A stretch of 15,333 nucleotides of DNA from an uncultured Eubacteriales bacterium (GCA_905201305.1 CAJKNS010000022.1:1-15333), one strand, 5' to 3'. Counted from the stretch's first letter, positions 6,518 through 14,452 are shown. The notes: generated by a model from the letters alone, not told the origin. Translations and numbers: made by a program.

Positions 6518-8299
6518 TTACTGGTTGCTGAGATAGCGGTCATAAGCGCTCTGCATGGCGTCCAGCGCCTCCTGAAGCCGCATACCCTCAATATCAGTGA
6601 CATAGGCAGCATAGCTCTCGGGGGTCAGCTCCACTGCGCCGGTGACGAATTTTAGTGCCATTTCGCCCACATGGGTGTTGATATCGCCCATGGCGGTAGT
6701 TACGACGTCTGCCTCGTCTGCGGTGAGCTTTGCGCCGCCGGGAATGTCAGAGGTGACAACGGTGCTGGGATCGTCTGCGGTAATGAGCCAATCGGTGTAT
6801 GCCTCCTTCTGGAGATCGGTGAACTCCAGGTCATACTTGTGAAGGTCATAGATAAAGCCGCCGCTGGTGCAGAGATAAACGCCGTTTGCCATCTTCAAAG
6901 AGGGCAGTCCCAGATCATTGTTGACAATGATACCGCCCAGAACAGGCTTGCCGTTTTCGTCATACTCAAAGGTTTCACCCTCGTAGCCATAGTTGATGAA
7001 CTGGGTCAGGTCGGGATTATACCACATGTCACACCAGGAAAGTGCCAGCGCCACATCGTCGCACTGCTCGGAAACGGAGAAGCCGCCTCTGCCGGCAGAG
7101 GTAAACTGCTTTTCCATATAGCCGGATCGCTGGTCGTCAATGCCGGGGTCACCCATCAGCGCCAGCTCAGAATTGGGATTGATGGAGGCGAGCAGCTCCT
7201 GATAGGTTTTGATGTAGGCAAGGTCGGAGAACCAGATGCCGGTCTGCTCGGTGGAGATGATGCTCTCGTCGGGGAGATTGGATGCCTGAGAGACAAAGTT
7301 GGGGTTAATCAGTCCCTCCTGATACCAGTCGCGGAACATGCACAGATAGTCATAGTAGGCGTCGGAAATGGTGGAGAGCGCCACCTTGTCGGTTTTCAGG
7401 TCCACATAGAAGTTGTTGGCATCCGCCACGGCGGGAATGCCGTAGCCTGCGGACATCAGCCCCCAGGGCGACAGCACCTGATAGGGCATAATATAGGGAT
7501 CGGTGACATTGTAGGAGCTTTTAAAGGCTGCCAGCACGTCATGCATCTCATCATAGCTGTTGGGGATGTCAAGCCCCAGATCATCCAGCCAGTCCTTGCG
7601 GATCAGCAGACCGCTTTCCGCGGCCTGACCGATGGGAATGTCGATCCGGGGCATATTGAGGATATGACCCTCCAGAGTTTCCAGATCGCTGCGAATCTGG
7701 GGATACTGCTCCAGCAGCGCCATGAAATTGGGCACGCTGTCGGGATACTCTGTGAGATCTACTGCAATGCCGTCTTCATACGCCTGATCGGCAGTGTCAT
7801 AATAGTTCAGAGCATCGTTTATGATGTCGCAGTAGTCGCCGCCTGCAATCATCAGGGTGAAGGTGGTGGAGGCGTCCATCATGTTGACCATTTGGAAGTC
7901 GATATGGACATTGGTGATCTCCTCAAACTTCTGATAGAGCAGGCTCATGTCGTTGGGGGAGTCCATGATAGCTGCCAGCGGTGGGGGCTGGGTATAGAAC
8001 ATGGTAAGGGTAACGGGCTCCTCGGAGAGCGGCTCAAATACGGACCAGTCAAAGTCCTTGTCGCCGGCTACGGGGCCCTCAACGACTTCCTCTTCCTCCT
8101 CCGGGATAGAGGCTTCTGCCGCAGAGGCTTCCTCCTCTTGCGGGGTGGTTTCCGGAGTGGAAACAGCGGCGGGAGCAGAATCGGGGGCAGGGGATGCCGC
8201 ACTGCTGCTGGAGGCGCTTTCTGTTTTGCTTCCGCAGCCGGACAGGATGGTCAGTGCCAATGCGGCTGTCAGCAGAAGCGCCAGCAATTTCTTTTTCAT
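6518..8299 (-). CDS. Extracellular solute-binding lipoprotein (ABC transporter type, family 1)
   Basis: A 593-residue lipoprotein. The N terminus has basic residues MKKK, a hydrophobic core and a lipobox LSGC with Cys22 as the lipidation site, so the mature protein is anchored to the outer face of the membrane. Residues 23 to about 80 are a flexible Ser/Ala/Pro/Glu-rich spacer with a run of five glutamates. The rest (TLTMFYTQPPP..., FEEITNVHIDF, IAGGDYCDII, LLIRKDWLDDLGL) matches the large family-1 solute-binding proteins, LplA-like, that usually capture oligosaccharides for ABC importers. No permease or ATPase gene is adjacent, so the partner is elsewhere or the protein acts as a sensor. AAAGGAGGA lies about 6 bases before the ATG at 8299. 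It is first in an apparent unit with three NTF2-like genes and divergent from an AraC-type regulator. The ligand cannot be told from sequence. Confidence 0.9.
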   Translation of the reverse strand: MKKKLLALLLTAALALTILSGCGSKTESASSSSAASPAPDSAPAAVSTPETTPQEEEASAAEASIPEEEEEVVEGPVAGDKDFDWSVFEPLSEEPVTLTMFYTQPPPLAAIMDSPNDMSLLYQKFEEITNVHIDFQMVNMMDASTTFTLMIAGGDYCDIINDALNYYDTADQAYEDGIAVDLTEYPDSVPNFMALLEQYPQIRSDLETLEGHILNMPRIDIPIGQAAESGLLIRKDWLDDLGLDIPNSYDEMHDVLAAFKSSYNVTDPYIMPYQVLSPWGLMSAGYGIPAVADANNFYVDLKTDKVALSTISDAYYDYLCMFRDWYQEGLINPNFVSQASNLPDESIISTEQTGIWFSDLAYIKTYQELLASINPNSELALMGDPGIDDQRSGYMEKQFTSAGRGGFSVSEQCDDVALALSWCDMWYNPDLTQFINYGYEGETFEYDENGKPVLGGIIVNNDLGLPSLKMANGVYLCTSGGFIYDLHKYDLEFTDLQKEAYTDWLITADDPSTVVTSDIPGGAKLTADEADVVTTAMGDINTHVGEMALKFVTGAVELTPESYAAYVTDIEGMRLQEALDAMQSAYDRYLSNQ

Positions 8300-8368
8300 G
8301 TTGTGTCCTCCTTTATCAAATGGTTTTTACAGCTCGGGACCTGGTCGGGCACCGAATAAGATAACTCC

Positions 8369-8398
8369 ATTGTACCGGAACGTTTTGTTTCCGGTAAA
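8369..8398 (-). promoter_or_regulatory. Probable lipoprotein promoter overlapped by a 24-bp palindrome (candidate operator)
   Basis: The minus strand has a good -10, TACAAT (8369-8374), and a weaker -35, TTTACC (8393-8398), 18 bases apart. A palindrome TACCGGAA-N8-TTCCGGTA covers 8373-8396, that is the spacer and parts of both promoter boxes. A protein bound there would block RNA polymerase. GGTAAA/TTTACC recurs at 8393-8398, 8429-8434, 8461-8466 and 8546-8551 in this intergenic region. The assignment to a particular regulator is inference. Confidence 0.6.
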
Positions 8399-8524
8399 GA
8401 ACCAATACCCCACCTTTTGCCATGATTCTTTACCTTTCCTCGGAACAAAAACAGGGAGAAGGTAAAAAATCGGGAAATGATACCTGGAGTTCGCCTTTTG
8501 ATGGGGAAAAGAACGGTATTTTCG

Positions 8525-8553
8525 TTGAAAAATTTCTGCAAAAACGGTAAAAT
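8525..8553 (+). promoter_or_regulatory. Sigma-A-type promoter for the AraC-family regulator
   Basis: TTGAAA (8525-8530), a 17-base spacer, then TAAAAT (8548-8553) predict transcription from about 8560. This makes the ATG at 8560 unlikely as start and supports the ATG at 8593, which leaves a short leader of about 33 bases. Confidence 0.8.
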
Positions 8554-8574
8554 ATCAGTATGAATGCGAAACGT

Positions 8575-8582
8575 AAGGGGGG
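8575..8582 (+). promoter_or_regulatory. Ribosome binding site that fixes the regulator start
   Basis: AAGGGGGG lies 10 bases before the ATG at 8593. The in-frame ATG at 8560 coincides with the predicted transcription start and has no such site. Confidence 0.65.
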
Positions 8583-8592
8583 CGAAGCATAC

Positions 8593-9927
8593 ATGGCGGC
8601 AATGCTGCTGATCGGGTTCCTTTTGGGCGCATTGGCAATGGGAATGGCATGGAATCGACGTGCCAGAACAGAACAGGCGGATTCCGCGCAAGCGGAGCTG
8701 GCTACATCCCAGCTGCGGCTCCGGGATTATGCCATCGGGCAGATGCTGAGGGGCGCGGTGCCGGATTTTGAACACATTTCGGATTATTACCGGGTATTCC
8801 ATCTGGAGTTCCCGGCAGAGGCGTTTATGCTGCTGGTGGTAAAGCTTCGGGGCTACCCCAGGACCGGAGAGCCGGATGCCCAGGAAAATGCCTATGGAAC
8901 CGTAAAGGAAGAACTGACGGGAATCCTGGGGCTGAGCCGAACGCTGTATTTCGCGGAAAAGGACGGCGTGCTGGTATGCTTTTATTGTCAGCCCGGTGTA
9001 ACCATTCAGCCGCCCTCCGATAACCAGGAGACGCTGCGGGAGCTGCTGTTTCAGCAGTGTCGGGCGTGTGCGGCGGCGCTGCTGGAAAAGCACGGAATCG
9101 ATGTGCTCATTGCATTGGGGAAGTTTGATTTGGGAGGCTTTGCGCTCCACACCAATTATTTGTCCGCAAAGACGCTGCTGGAGCAGGCAGTATCCTCCCG
9201 CTGGGGGGATTCCGTCATCAAGGATACTGGAGCGCTGACCCAGCGGACCGATCAGGAGCTGTCACGGGTACAGCGGCAGTTTTATAACTGCTTTGTCTGC
9301 TTTCAATACCGGGATGCGGCGGAATATCTGTTCCATATGGTGGAGCTCCGAATCAGCAACTATTTTGACCCCTTTCCCGAAGCACGGGAGGTGGTGGCGG
9401 AGCAGCTGCGGTTCTGCACCAATATGCTGGAGCTGCCCCTGAATATCATGCTTCCGCTGCCCGAGGGAGGAACCATCTGCATGCGGGAGCTGATGGCAAG
9501 CCCCAATACGGAGACGCTGCATACCAATCTCCTGCGGTACTTTTCCGGGCTGGAAACCTATACGGCAAAGCAGGGGGATCAGGCTGCGCCGACGGTCCAG
9601 CGGGTGAGAGATTACATTGACCGGCACTATCGGGAGCCGGAGATCAGCGTCAGCAGCCTGGCGGAGCAGTTCCGGCTGAATACCTCCTATTTATCCCGGC
9701 AGTTTAAGCAGGAGTATGGCTGCGGCGTGCTGGAGTACATCCATAAATGCCGGGTGGCAGAGGCGAAAACGCTGATTGCCCAGGACGCAGAGCTGGACAC
9801 CGTGGCAATTCAGACTGGTTATCCCAGCAGACGGGCGCTGGACAGCGCATTTTCCCGCTATGAGGGAATTACGCCGCGGGCGTATCAGCGGCAACTGCTT
9901 GCGGCGGCAAAGGAGGAACTGAAATGA
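8593..9927 (+). CDS. AraC-family transcriptional regulator with N-terminal membrane anchor
   Basis: A 444-residue regulator. Residues 2-19 (AAMLLIGFLLGALAMGMA) form one hydrophobic helix followed by NRRAR, a positive-inside signal, so the remainder should face the cytoplasm. A central region of about 300 residues (RDYAIGQMLRG..., resembling the middle part of YesN-like regulators) precedes a C-terminal AraC/XylS double helix-turn-helix at about 336-440, with ISVSSLAEQFRLNTSYLSRQF as the first HTH and VAIQTGYPSRRALDSAFSRYEGITPRAY as the second. No response-regulator receiver or sugar-cupin domain is evident. The gene is divergent from the solute-binding lipoprotein gene, the usual relation of a regulator and its target, and its stop overlaps the start of an acetyltransferase gene. 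Start 8593 was chosen from the promoter and the AAGGGGGG site; the frame is open to an ATG at 8560. The inducer is unknown. Confidence 0.88.
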   Translation: MAAMLLIGFLLGALAMGMAWNRRARTEQADSAQAELATSQLRLRDYAIGQMLRGAVPDFEHISDYYRVFHLEFPAEAFMLLVVKLRGYPRTGEPDAQENAYGTVKEELTGILGLSRTLYFAEKDGVLVCFYCQPGVTIQPPSDNQETLRELLFQQCRACAAALLEKHGIDVLIALGKFDLGGFALHTNYLSAKTLLEQAVSSRWGDSVIKDTGALTQRTDQELSRVQRQFYNCFVCFQYRDAAEYLFHMVELRISNYFDPFPEAREVVAEQLRFCTNMLELPLNIMLPLPEGGTICMRELMASPNTETLHTNLLRYFSGLETYTAKQGDQAAPTVQRVRDYIDRHYREPEISVSSLAEQFRLNTSYLSRQFKQEYGCGVLEYIHKCRVAEAKTLIAQDAELDTVAIQTGYPSRRALDSAFSRYEGITPRAYQRQLLAAAKEELK

Positions 9928-10397
9928 CGGACCAATCCATCGTCCGCCTTGCGGATGCGCCGGAATGGCTGGAGCAGGCGGCAGAATGGTTTCATGGAAA
10001 GTGGCACGTTCCGGTGGAAGCCTATCGGGAGAGCATGGAGGAAAGCCTGAAGGGGAAGAATCCGGTGCCCCAGTGGTATCTGATGGTGGAACAGCAACGA
10101 ATCATCGGCGGCATGGGCGTGATCGAAAACGATTTTCACAACAGACCGGACCTGCATCCCAATGTGTGCGCCGTATATGTGGAGCCGGAGGTGCGCTGTC
10201 AGGGCATTGCCGGAAGGCTACTCCGGCACGTGTGTCAGGATATGGCGTCGCGGGGCGTGGATACGCTCTATCTCTTAACAGACCACATAGGATTCTATGA
10301 GCGATACGGCTGGAAATTCTACTGCATGGCGCAGGGAGATGGTGATCCGGAGCCCTCCCGCATGTATATCCACCGAATGCAGCCAGAATCCATATAG
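9924..10397 (+). CDS. GNAT-family N-acetyltransferase
   Basis: A 157-residue cytoplasmic acetyltransferase that transfers acetyl from acetyl-CoA to an unknown amine. The acetyl-CoA pyrophosphate loop is RCQGIA (91-96) after strand VCAVYVEPEV, followed by GRLLRHVCQDM helix; HIGFYERYGWKFY is the typical late GNAT motif with a Tyr. The start ATG overlaps the regulator stop as ATGA, with AGGAGG 7 bases before it, so the two are translationally coupled. Length is normal for a single GNAT domain. The substrate cannot be predicted. Confidence 0.92.
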   Translation: MTDQSIVRLADAPEWLEQAAEWFHGKWHVPVEAYRESMEESLKGKNPVPQWYLMVEQQRIIGGMGVIENDFHNRPDLHPNVCAVYVEPEVRCQGIAGRLLRHVCQDMASRGVDTLYLLTDHIGFYERYGWKFYCMAQGDGDPEPSRMYIHRMQPESI

Positions 10398-10414
10398 CAC
10401 CGAAACACGCAATT

Positions 10415-10454
10415 GCCCCTCTGCTTGGCAGCATCCAGGCAGAGGGGCTTTCTC
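10415..10454 (+). terminator. Intrinsic terminator after the GNAT gene
   Basis: A 14-bp stem with one G-U pair, GCCCCTCTGCTTGG (10415-10428) with CCAGGCAGAGGGGC (10435-10448), loop CAGCAT, is followed by TTTCTC. It closes the regulator-acetyltransferase unit and separates it from the citrate synthase promoter. Confidence 0.85.
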
Positions 10455-10497
10455 AACGGAATTTACAGATTGTTCATGAAATTGAACGGAAAAACTG

Positions 10498-10526
10498 TTG
10501 AATGAGTTAAATAAAAATGGTATGAT
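10498..10526 (+). promoter_or_regulatory. Sigma-A-type promoter for citrate synthase
   Basis: TTGAAT (10498-10503), a 17-base spacer and TATGAT (10521-10526) lie just upstream of the citrate synthase gene, predicting transcription from about 10533 and a leader of under 30 bases with AAAGGAAG (10543-10550) as ribosome binding site. Confidence 0.85.
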
Positions 10527-10559
10527 GGAAGTAACCCACTGGAAAGGAAGCGATCCCAT

Positions 10560-11909
10560 ATGTACGAGAATACCAAAACCATTGCCCGTTGGACTGGGGA
10601 ACTGAAAGCGCAAACCACCCTGGACCCGGTACTATATGATGCCTATGGGGTCAAGCGTGGACTGCGGGATAAAAATGGCAAGGGCGTTCTGGCGGGACTG
10701 ACGGAAATCTCACAGGTTCAGGGCAAGCAGCTGGTGGATGGAAAAGAGGTCCCCTGCCAGGGCAAGCTGTTCTATCGGGGCTATTCCATCTTTGATCTGG
10801 TGCGGGGAGAAAGCTCCCGAAAGCATAGCCTGGCAGAGGAATGCGCCTATCTCCTTTTGTTTGGCAGCTTGCCAACTCCGTCACAGCTACAGGAATTCTC
10901 CGATGCGTTGGCACAGAGTCGGACGCTGCCCCAGAATTTCACCCGGGACGTGATTATGAAGGCGCCCAGCAGCGATGTGATGAACACCCTGACCCGCAGT
11001 GTGCTGACCTTGTCGGCATATGATCCCAAGGCGCCGGATACCAGCCTGGATAATGTGCTCCGGCAGTCGCTGCTGCTCATTGGCACCCTGCCGCTGATGT
11101 CGGTCTATGGCTATCACGCTTATCATCACTACTGCCAGGACGGCAGCTTTTATATTCACCATCCAGCTGAAAGCCTGACTATGGCAGAGAACCTTTTGAT
11201 GATGCTGCGTCCGGACCGGCATTTTACTGCACTGGAAGCGCAGGTGCTGGATTTGGCGCTGGTGCTGCATATGGAGCATGGCGGCGGCAACAACTCGGCG
11301 TTTACCACCCATGTGGTGACGTCTGCGGGCTCGGATACCTATTCGGTTATGGCGGCGGCGCTGTGCTCTCTGAAGGGACCCAAGCATGGCGGCGCCAACC
11401 TGAAGGTTGTTGGAATGATGGACGACCTCCGGGCACAGGTGGCGGATACAACAGACCGGGAGCAGGTAGAGCGGTATCTCACCCGGGTGCTCCACGGTGA
11501 AGAATTTGACCATTCGGGGCTGATTTACGGTATGGGGCATGCGGTGTATTCCCTGTCTGATCCCAGAGCCGTGATTTTCAAGAGCTTTGTCCAGCGGCTG
11601 GCGCAGGAGAAGGGGCGGCAGGAGGAGTATGCATTGTATGCCATGGTAGAGGAGCTGGCACCGGAAATCATCAGCCGGGAGCGGAAAATCTACAAGGGCG
11701 TCTGTGCCAATGTGGACTTTTACAGCGGCTTTGTCTATCGGATGCTGGATATCCCCCAGGAACTGTTTACGCCGATTTTTGCGGTGGCGAGAATGGTGGG
11801 CTGGAGTGCCCACCGAATGGAAGAGCTCATCAACGCCGATAAAATTATCCGCCCGGCATATCTAAATGTCTGCCCGCGACGGGACTATGTGCCCATTGAG
11901 CAGCGATAG
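10560..11909 (+). CDS. gltA: Citrate synthase (citrate/2-methylcitrate synthase family)
   Basis: A 449-residue enzyme that condenses acetyl-CoA with oxaloacetate to citrate and CoA, the entry step of the oxidative TCA branch and of glutamate synthesis. The catalytic triad is intact: His276 in GPKHGGAN, His327 in GMGHAVY, and Asp386 in NVDFYSG; the conserved His240 of MEHGGGNNSAF is also present. SDPRA after His327 provides the oxaloacetate-binding Arg. Length and the N-terminal extension before the core (GKLFYRGYSIFDLV) suit the long clostridial form. It stands alone between its own promoter and a terminator; no aconitase or isocitrate dehydrogenase gene is adjacent. A 2-methylcitrate synthase role cannot be excluded from sequence, but no propionate-pathway gene is near. 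Confidence 0.95.
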   Translation: MYENTKTIARWTGELKAQTTLDPVLYDAYGVKRGLRDKNGKGVLAGLTEISQVQGKQLVDGKEVPCQGKLFYRGYSIFDLVRGESSRKHSLAEECAYLLLFGSLPTPSQLQEFSDALAQSRTLPQNFTRDVIMKAPSSDVMNTLTRSVLTLSAYDPKAPDTSLDNVLRQSLLLIGTLPLMSVYGYHAYHHYCQDGSFYIHHPAESLTMAENLLMMLRPDRHFTALEAQVLDLALVLHMEHGGGNNSAFTTHVVTSAGSDTYSVMAAALCSLKGPKHGGANLKVVGMMDDLRAQVADTTDREQVERYLTRVLHGEEFDHSGLIYGMGHAVYSLSDPRAVIFKSFVQRLAQEKGRQEEYALYAMVEELAPEIISRERKIYKGVCANVDFYSGFVYRMLDIPQELFTPIFAVARMVGWSAHRMEELINADKIIRPAYLNVCPRRDYVPIEQR

Positions 11910-11911
11910 AA

Positions 11912-11953
11912 CAAAAATTGCCCCTGACAGTTTGCAGACTGTCAGGGGCTTTA
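11912..11953. terminator. Bidirectional intrinsic terminator between citrate synthase and ftsH
   Basis: A perfect 12-bp stem GCCCCTGACAGT (11920-11931) with ACTGTCAGGGGC (11938-11949), loop TTGCAG. On the minus strand it is followed by AATTTTTG, a good U-tract for the tilS-hpt-ftsH unit; on the plus strand by TTTAT, adequate for citrate synthase. Confidence 0.88.
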
Positions 11954-11959
11954 TATGGT

Positions 11960-13882
11960 TTATTCGGGAGAAGAATCGGAGCATGTGGGACCGGATTCAG
12001 CCGGTTCCGAAGGAAGCTCGGAAGCTGTGGAATCGGAATTTACAGGAGCGGCGGTATGATTCATAATGGCTTCAAATTCCTTACCGTCCATGGTTTCGTG
12101 CTCCAGCAGGTAATCGGATACCTGACGCAGCTCTTCCATATGTGCCTTCAAAATCTCTTCGCACTGGCGGTAGCAGCTGCTGAGAATATCCTGTACCTCC
12201 CGGTCAATCCGGGCAGCGGATTCCTCCGAATAGCTTTTGGTCTGACCATAATCCCGACCGATGAACACCTGCCCGTCGGAATCGAAGGTGACGGGACCCA
12301 GCTTGGCGCTCATGCCGTATTTGGTGACCATTTCACGGGCAATGGAGGTGGCTCGCTGGAGATCGTTGGAGGCGCCGGTGGAGATATCGCTGAGCGCCAG
12401 GGCTTCTGCCACACGGCCGCCCAGCAGGGAGACAATCTGCTCCAGCATTTCGTTGCGACTCATGTAGCTGTGATCCTCGGTGGGCAGAGAGATGGTCATG
12501 CCGCCTGCCATGCCCCGGGGGACGATGGTGATCTGGTGTACCGGATCGTGGGTGGGCAGCGTATGCATCACAATGGCATGACCTGCTTCGTGCACGGCGG
12601 TCAGCTTTTTCTCATGGGCAGGAATCACGCGGCTCTTCTTTTCCGGACCGGCAATGACCTTAATCATGGACTCCTCCAGGTCGTCCATGAAAATCACCGG
12701 GCGACCCAGCTTTGCAGCGCGAAGTGCGGCTTCATTCAACAGATTCTGGAGGTCTGCACCGGTAAAGCCGGCGGTTTCTTTTGCAATGGTGTCCAGATTC
12801 ACGTTGTCGGCAAGGGGCTTATTCTTGGCATGTACCCGAAGAATGGCAGCGCGACCCTTGGCGTCCGGTGCGCCTACATAGACCTGCCGGTCAAAGCGTC
12901 CGGGACGAAGCAGCGCGTTGTCCAGAATATCCACGCGGTTGGTTGCAGCAATCACAATGACGCCGTCGCTGCTCTTGAAGCCGTCCATTTCCACCAGCAG
13001 CTGGTTCAGGGTCTGCTCCCGCTCGTCGTGACCGCCGCCAAGACCGGCGCCGCGCTGACGACCTACCGCATCAATCTCATCAATGAAGATGATGGCAGGG
13101 GACTGCTTCTTTGCCTGCTCAAACAAATCGCGGACACGGCTGGCGCCAACGCCCACATACAGCTCCACAAAATCAGAGCCGGAGATGGAGAGAAACTGGA
13201 CTCCGGCTTCTCCTGCAACGGCTTTGGCAATCAGAGTTTTACCGGTTCCGGGAGGTCCCACCAGCAGAATGCCCTTGGGGATTTTTGCCCCCAGGCGAGT
13301 ATATTTTTCGGGATTCCGCAGAAAGTCCACTACCTCCTGAAGCTCTGCCTTTTCCTCATCGGCGCCTGCTACGTCGTCAAAGGTAACGCCGGTGTCCGTA
13401 GCGGAAACGGCACGCGCTTTGGCAAAGCGCATGACACCCTTTTCGCTGCCGCCGCCTCCGTCGGAAGCACGACTCATCATAAACACCCAGATTCCTAAAA
13501 ACAACAGCGCAATCAGCAGGTAAGGCACAAACATCAGCCACCAGGGGGTCTCGGCAGGAGCAGGATAGTCATAGCTTTTGATGATGCCCTTGTCATATTG
13601 ATCCACAATGAGGTCGTTGAAATCCTCATAGAATACGGCGAAGCTGGCAACCTGATAGGTGACGGAGGTGTTGCCGTCTTCATCCGGCTCCTTCAGCTTC
13701 AGGGTAAGATCCGTGCCACGGAGGGTCAGGGAATCCACCTTTTCCTGCTCCAGCAGGTCATAAATGTCGCTGTAGGAATAGGAATCTGCTCCGGTGGAGG
13801 GATTGCGCATCAAAAAGACGGCGAACCCGAAAATCAGCAGGATCAGGAATAGAAAGGCAAAATTGCCCTTATGGTTCTTCAA
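11960..13882 (-). CDS. ftsH: ATP-dependent zinc metalloprotease FtsH
   Basis: A membrane AAA+ protease, about 640 residues, that degrades misfolded membrane proteins and short-lived regulators as a hexamer. From the N terminus: a transmembrane helix (FAFLFLILLIFGFAVFLM, about 8-25), an extracytoplasmic segment, a second helix (about 114-136), the AAA+ domain with Walker A GPPGTGKT (209-216), Walker B IIFIDEID and the second region of homology ending LLRPGRFDR, then the zinc protease motif HEAGH (431-435) and the third-ligand region STGASND. The tail is Ser/Pro/Glu-rich. Two starts are possible: GTG at 13891, which has no ribosome binding site, and TTG at 13882, which has AAGGGAG 8 bases before it; the TTG is preferred here, the GTG would add three residues. 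The gene lies 27 bases after hpt, in the Firmicute order tilS-hpt-ftsH. Confidence 0.97.
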   Translation of the reverse strand: MKNHKGNFAFLFLILLIFGFAVFLMRNPSTGADSYSYSDIYDLLEQEKVDSLTLRGTDLTLKLKEPDEDGNTSVTYQVASFAVFYEDFNDLIVDQYDKGIIKSYDYPAPAETPWWLMFVPYLLIALLFLGIWVFMMSRASDGGGGSEKGVMRFAKARAVSATDTGVTFDDVAGADEEKAELQEVVDFLRNPEKYTRLGAKIPKGILLVGPPGTGKTLIAKAVAGEAGVQFLSISGSDFVELYVGVGASRVRDLFEQAKKQSPAIIFIDEIDAVGRQRGAGLGGGHDEREQTLNQLLVEMDGFKSSDGVIVIAATNRVDILDNALLRPGRFDRQVYVGAPDAKGRAAILRVHAKNKPLADNVNLDTIAKETAGFTGADLQNLLNEAALRAAKLGRPVIFMDDLEESMIKVIAGPEKKSRVIPAHEKKLTAVHEAGHAIVMHTLPTHDPVHQITIVPRGMAGGMTISLPTEDHSYMSRNEMLEQIVSLLGGRVAEALALSDISTGASNDLQRATSIAREMVTKYGMSAKLGPVTFDSDGQVFIGRDYGQTKSYSEESAARIDREVQDILSSCYRQCEEILKAHMEELRQVSDYLLEHETMDGKEFEAIMNHTAAPVNSDSTASELPSEPAESGPTCSDSSPE

Positions 13883-13889
13883 ATGGGTC

Positions 13890-13896
13890 ACTCCCT
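13890..13896 (-). promoter_or_regulatory. Ribosome binding site favouring a TTG start for ftsH
   Basis: AAGGGAG on the minus strand ends 8 bases before the TTG at 13882 and overlaps the GTG at 13891, so it cannot serve the GTG. Confidence 0.6.
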
Positions 13897-13909
13897 TGCG
13901 ATGATGGTG

Positions 13910-14452
13910 TTACGATCCCTGATAGACGCTGGGCTTGAGCACGCCGATGCAGGGCAGATTCCGATATTTCTGGTCATAGTCCAGACCGTAGCCCACAACA
14001 AAGGCGTCGGGAATGGTAAAGCCCACAATGTCAGCCTCTACCGGAGCCTCCCGGCGGCTGGGCTTATCCAGCAGCACCACCAGCTTGAGGGATGCAGGGG
14101 ACTGCTTGCCCAAAAGCTGCATCACAAAGTTCAGCGTGCGACCCGTGTCCAGAATGTCTTCAATGACGATAATGTCGCGACCATTTACGTCCAGATCAAA
14201 GGGGTCCTTCATGTCCAGTGCGCCGGGGGTGGTCGCCATGGCACGGTAGGAGGAAAGGGTCATGGATTCCAGCGTGCAGGGGAGATTGATCTCCCGCATG
14301 AGATCAGCCGTGAATACCAGGCTGCCCTTCAAAATGCAAAGCAGAATGGGCTCCTTCCCTGCATACTCCTCGGTCAGCTGCTGACCAATTTCCTTCACAC
14401 GGGTTTTGAGCTGCTCAGGGGTAAACATTACATAATCAAGATCGCGGTTCAT
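13910..14452 (-). CDS. hpt: Hypoxanthine phosphoribosyltransferase
   Basis: A 180-residue cytoplasmic purine-salvage enzyme converting hypoxanthine (and usually guanine) plus PRPP to IMP or GMP. The PRPP-binding signature VIEDILDTGRT has Glu98-Asp99 and Asp102-Thr103-Gly104; LKGSL (41-45) is the pyrophosphate loop, and DKPSRR plus LDYDQKYRNLP complete the base-binding part. Length is normal. The start at 14452 overlaps the tilS stop as ATGA and has GGAGG 7 bases before it; longer in-frame starts inside tilS lack support. This coupling and the following ftsH are the standard Firmicute arrangement. Confidence 0.96.
   Translation of the reverse strand: MNRDLDYVMFTPEQLKTRVKEIGQQLTEEYAGKEPILLCILKGSLVFTADLMREINLPCTLESMTLSSYRAMATTPGALDMKDPFDLDVNGRDIIVIEDILDTGRTLNFVMQLLGKQSPASLKLVVLLDKPSRREAPVEADIVGFTIPDAFVVGYGLDYDQKYRNLPCIGVLKPSVYQGS

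Noticed and set aside
6671..8359. Plus-strand open frame of 562 codons opposite the lipoprotein gene
   Set aside because: It is a shadow of the lipoprotein, whose lipobox and binding-protein features are unambiguous.
8296..9150. Minus-strand open frame of 284 codons overlapping the regulator and the intergenic region
   Set aside because: It runs across both divergent promoters and is antisense to the AraC-type gene; no domain or ribosome site fits.
11918..13498. Plus-strand open frame of 526 codons opposite ftsH
   Set aside because: The minus strand encodes all FtsH motifs intact; the antisense frame has no promoter, ribosome site or family features.
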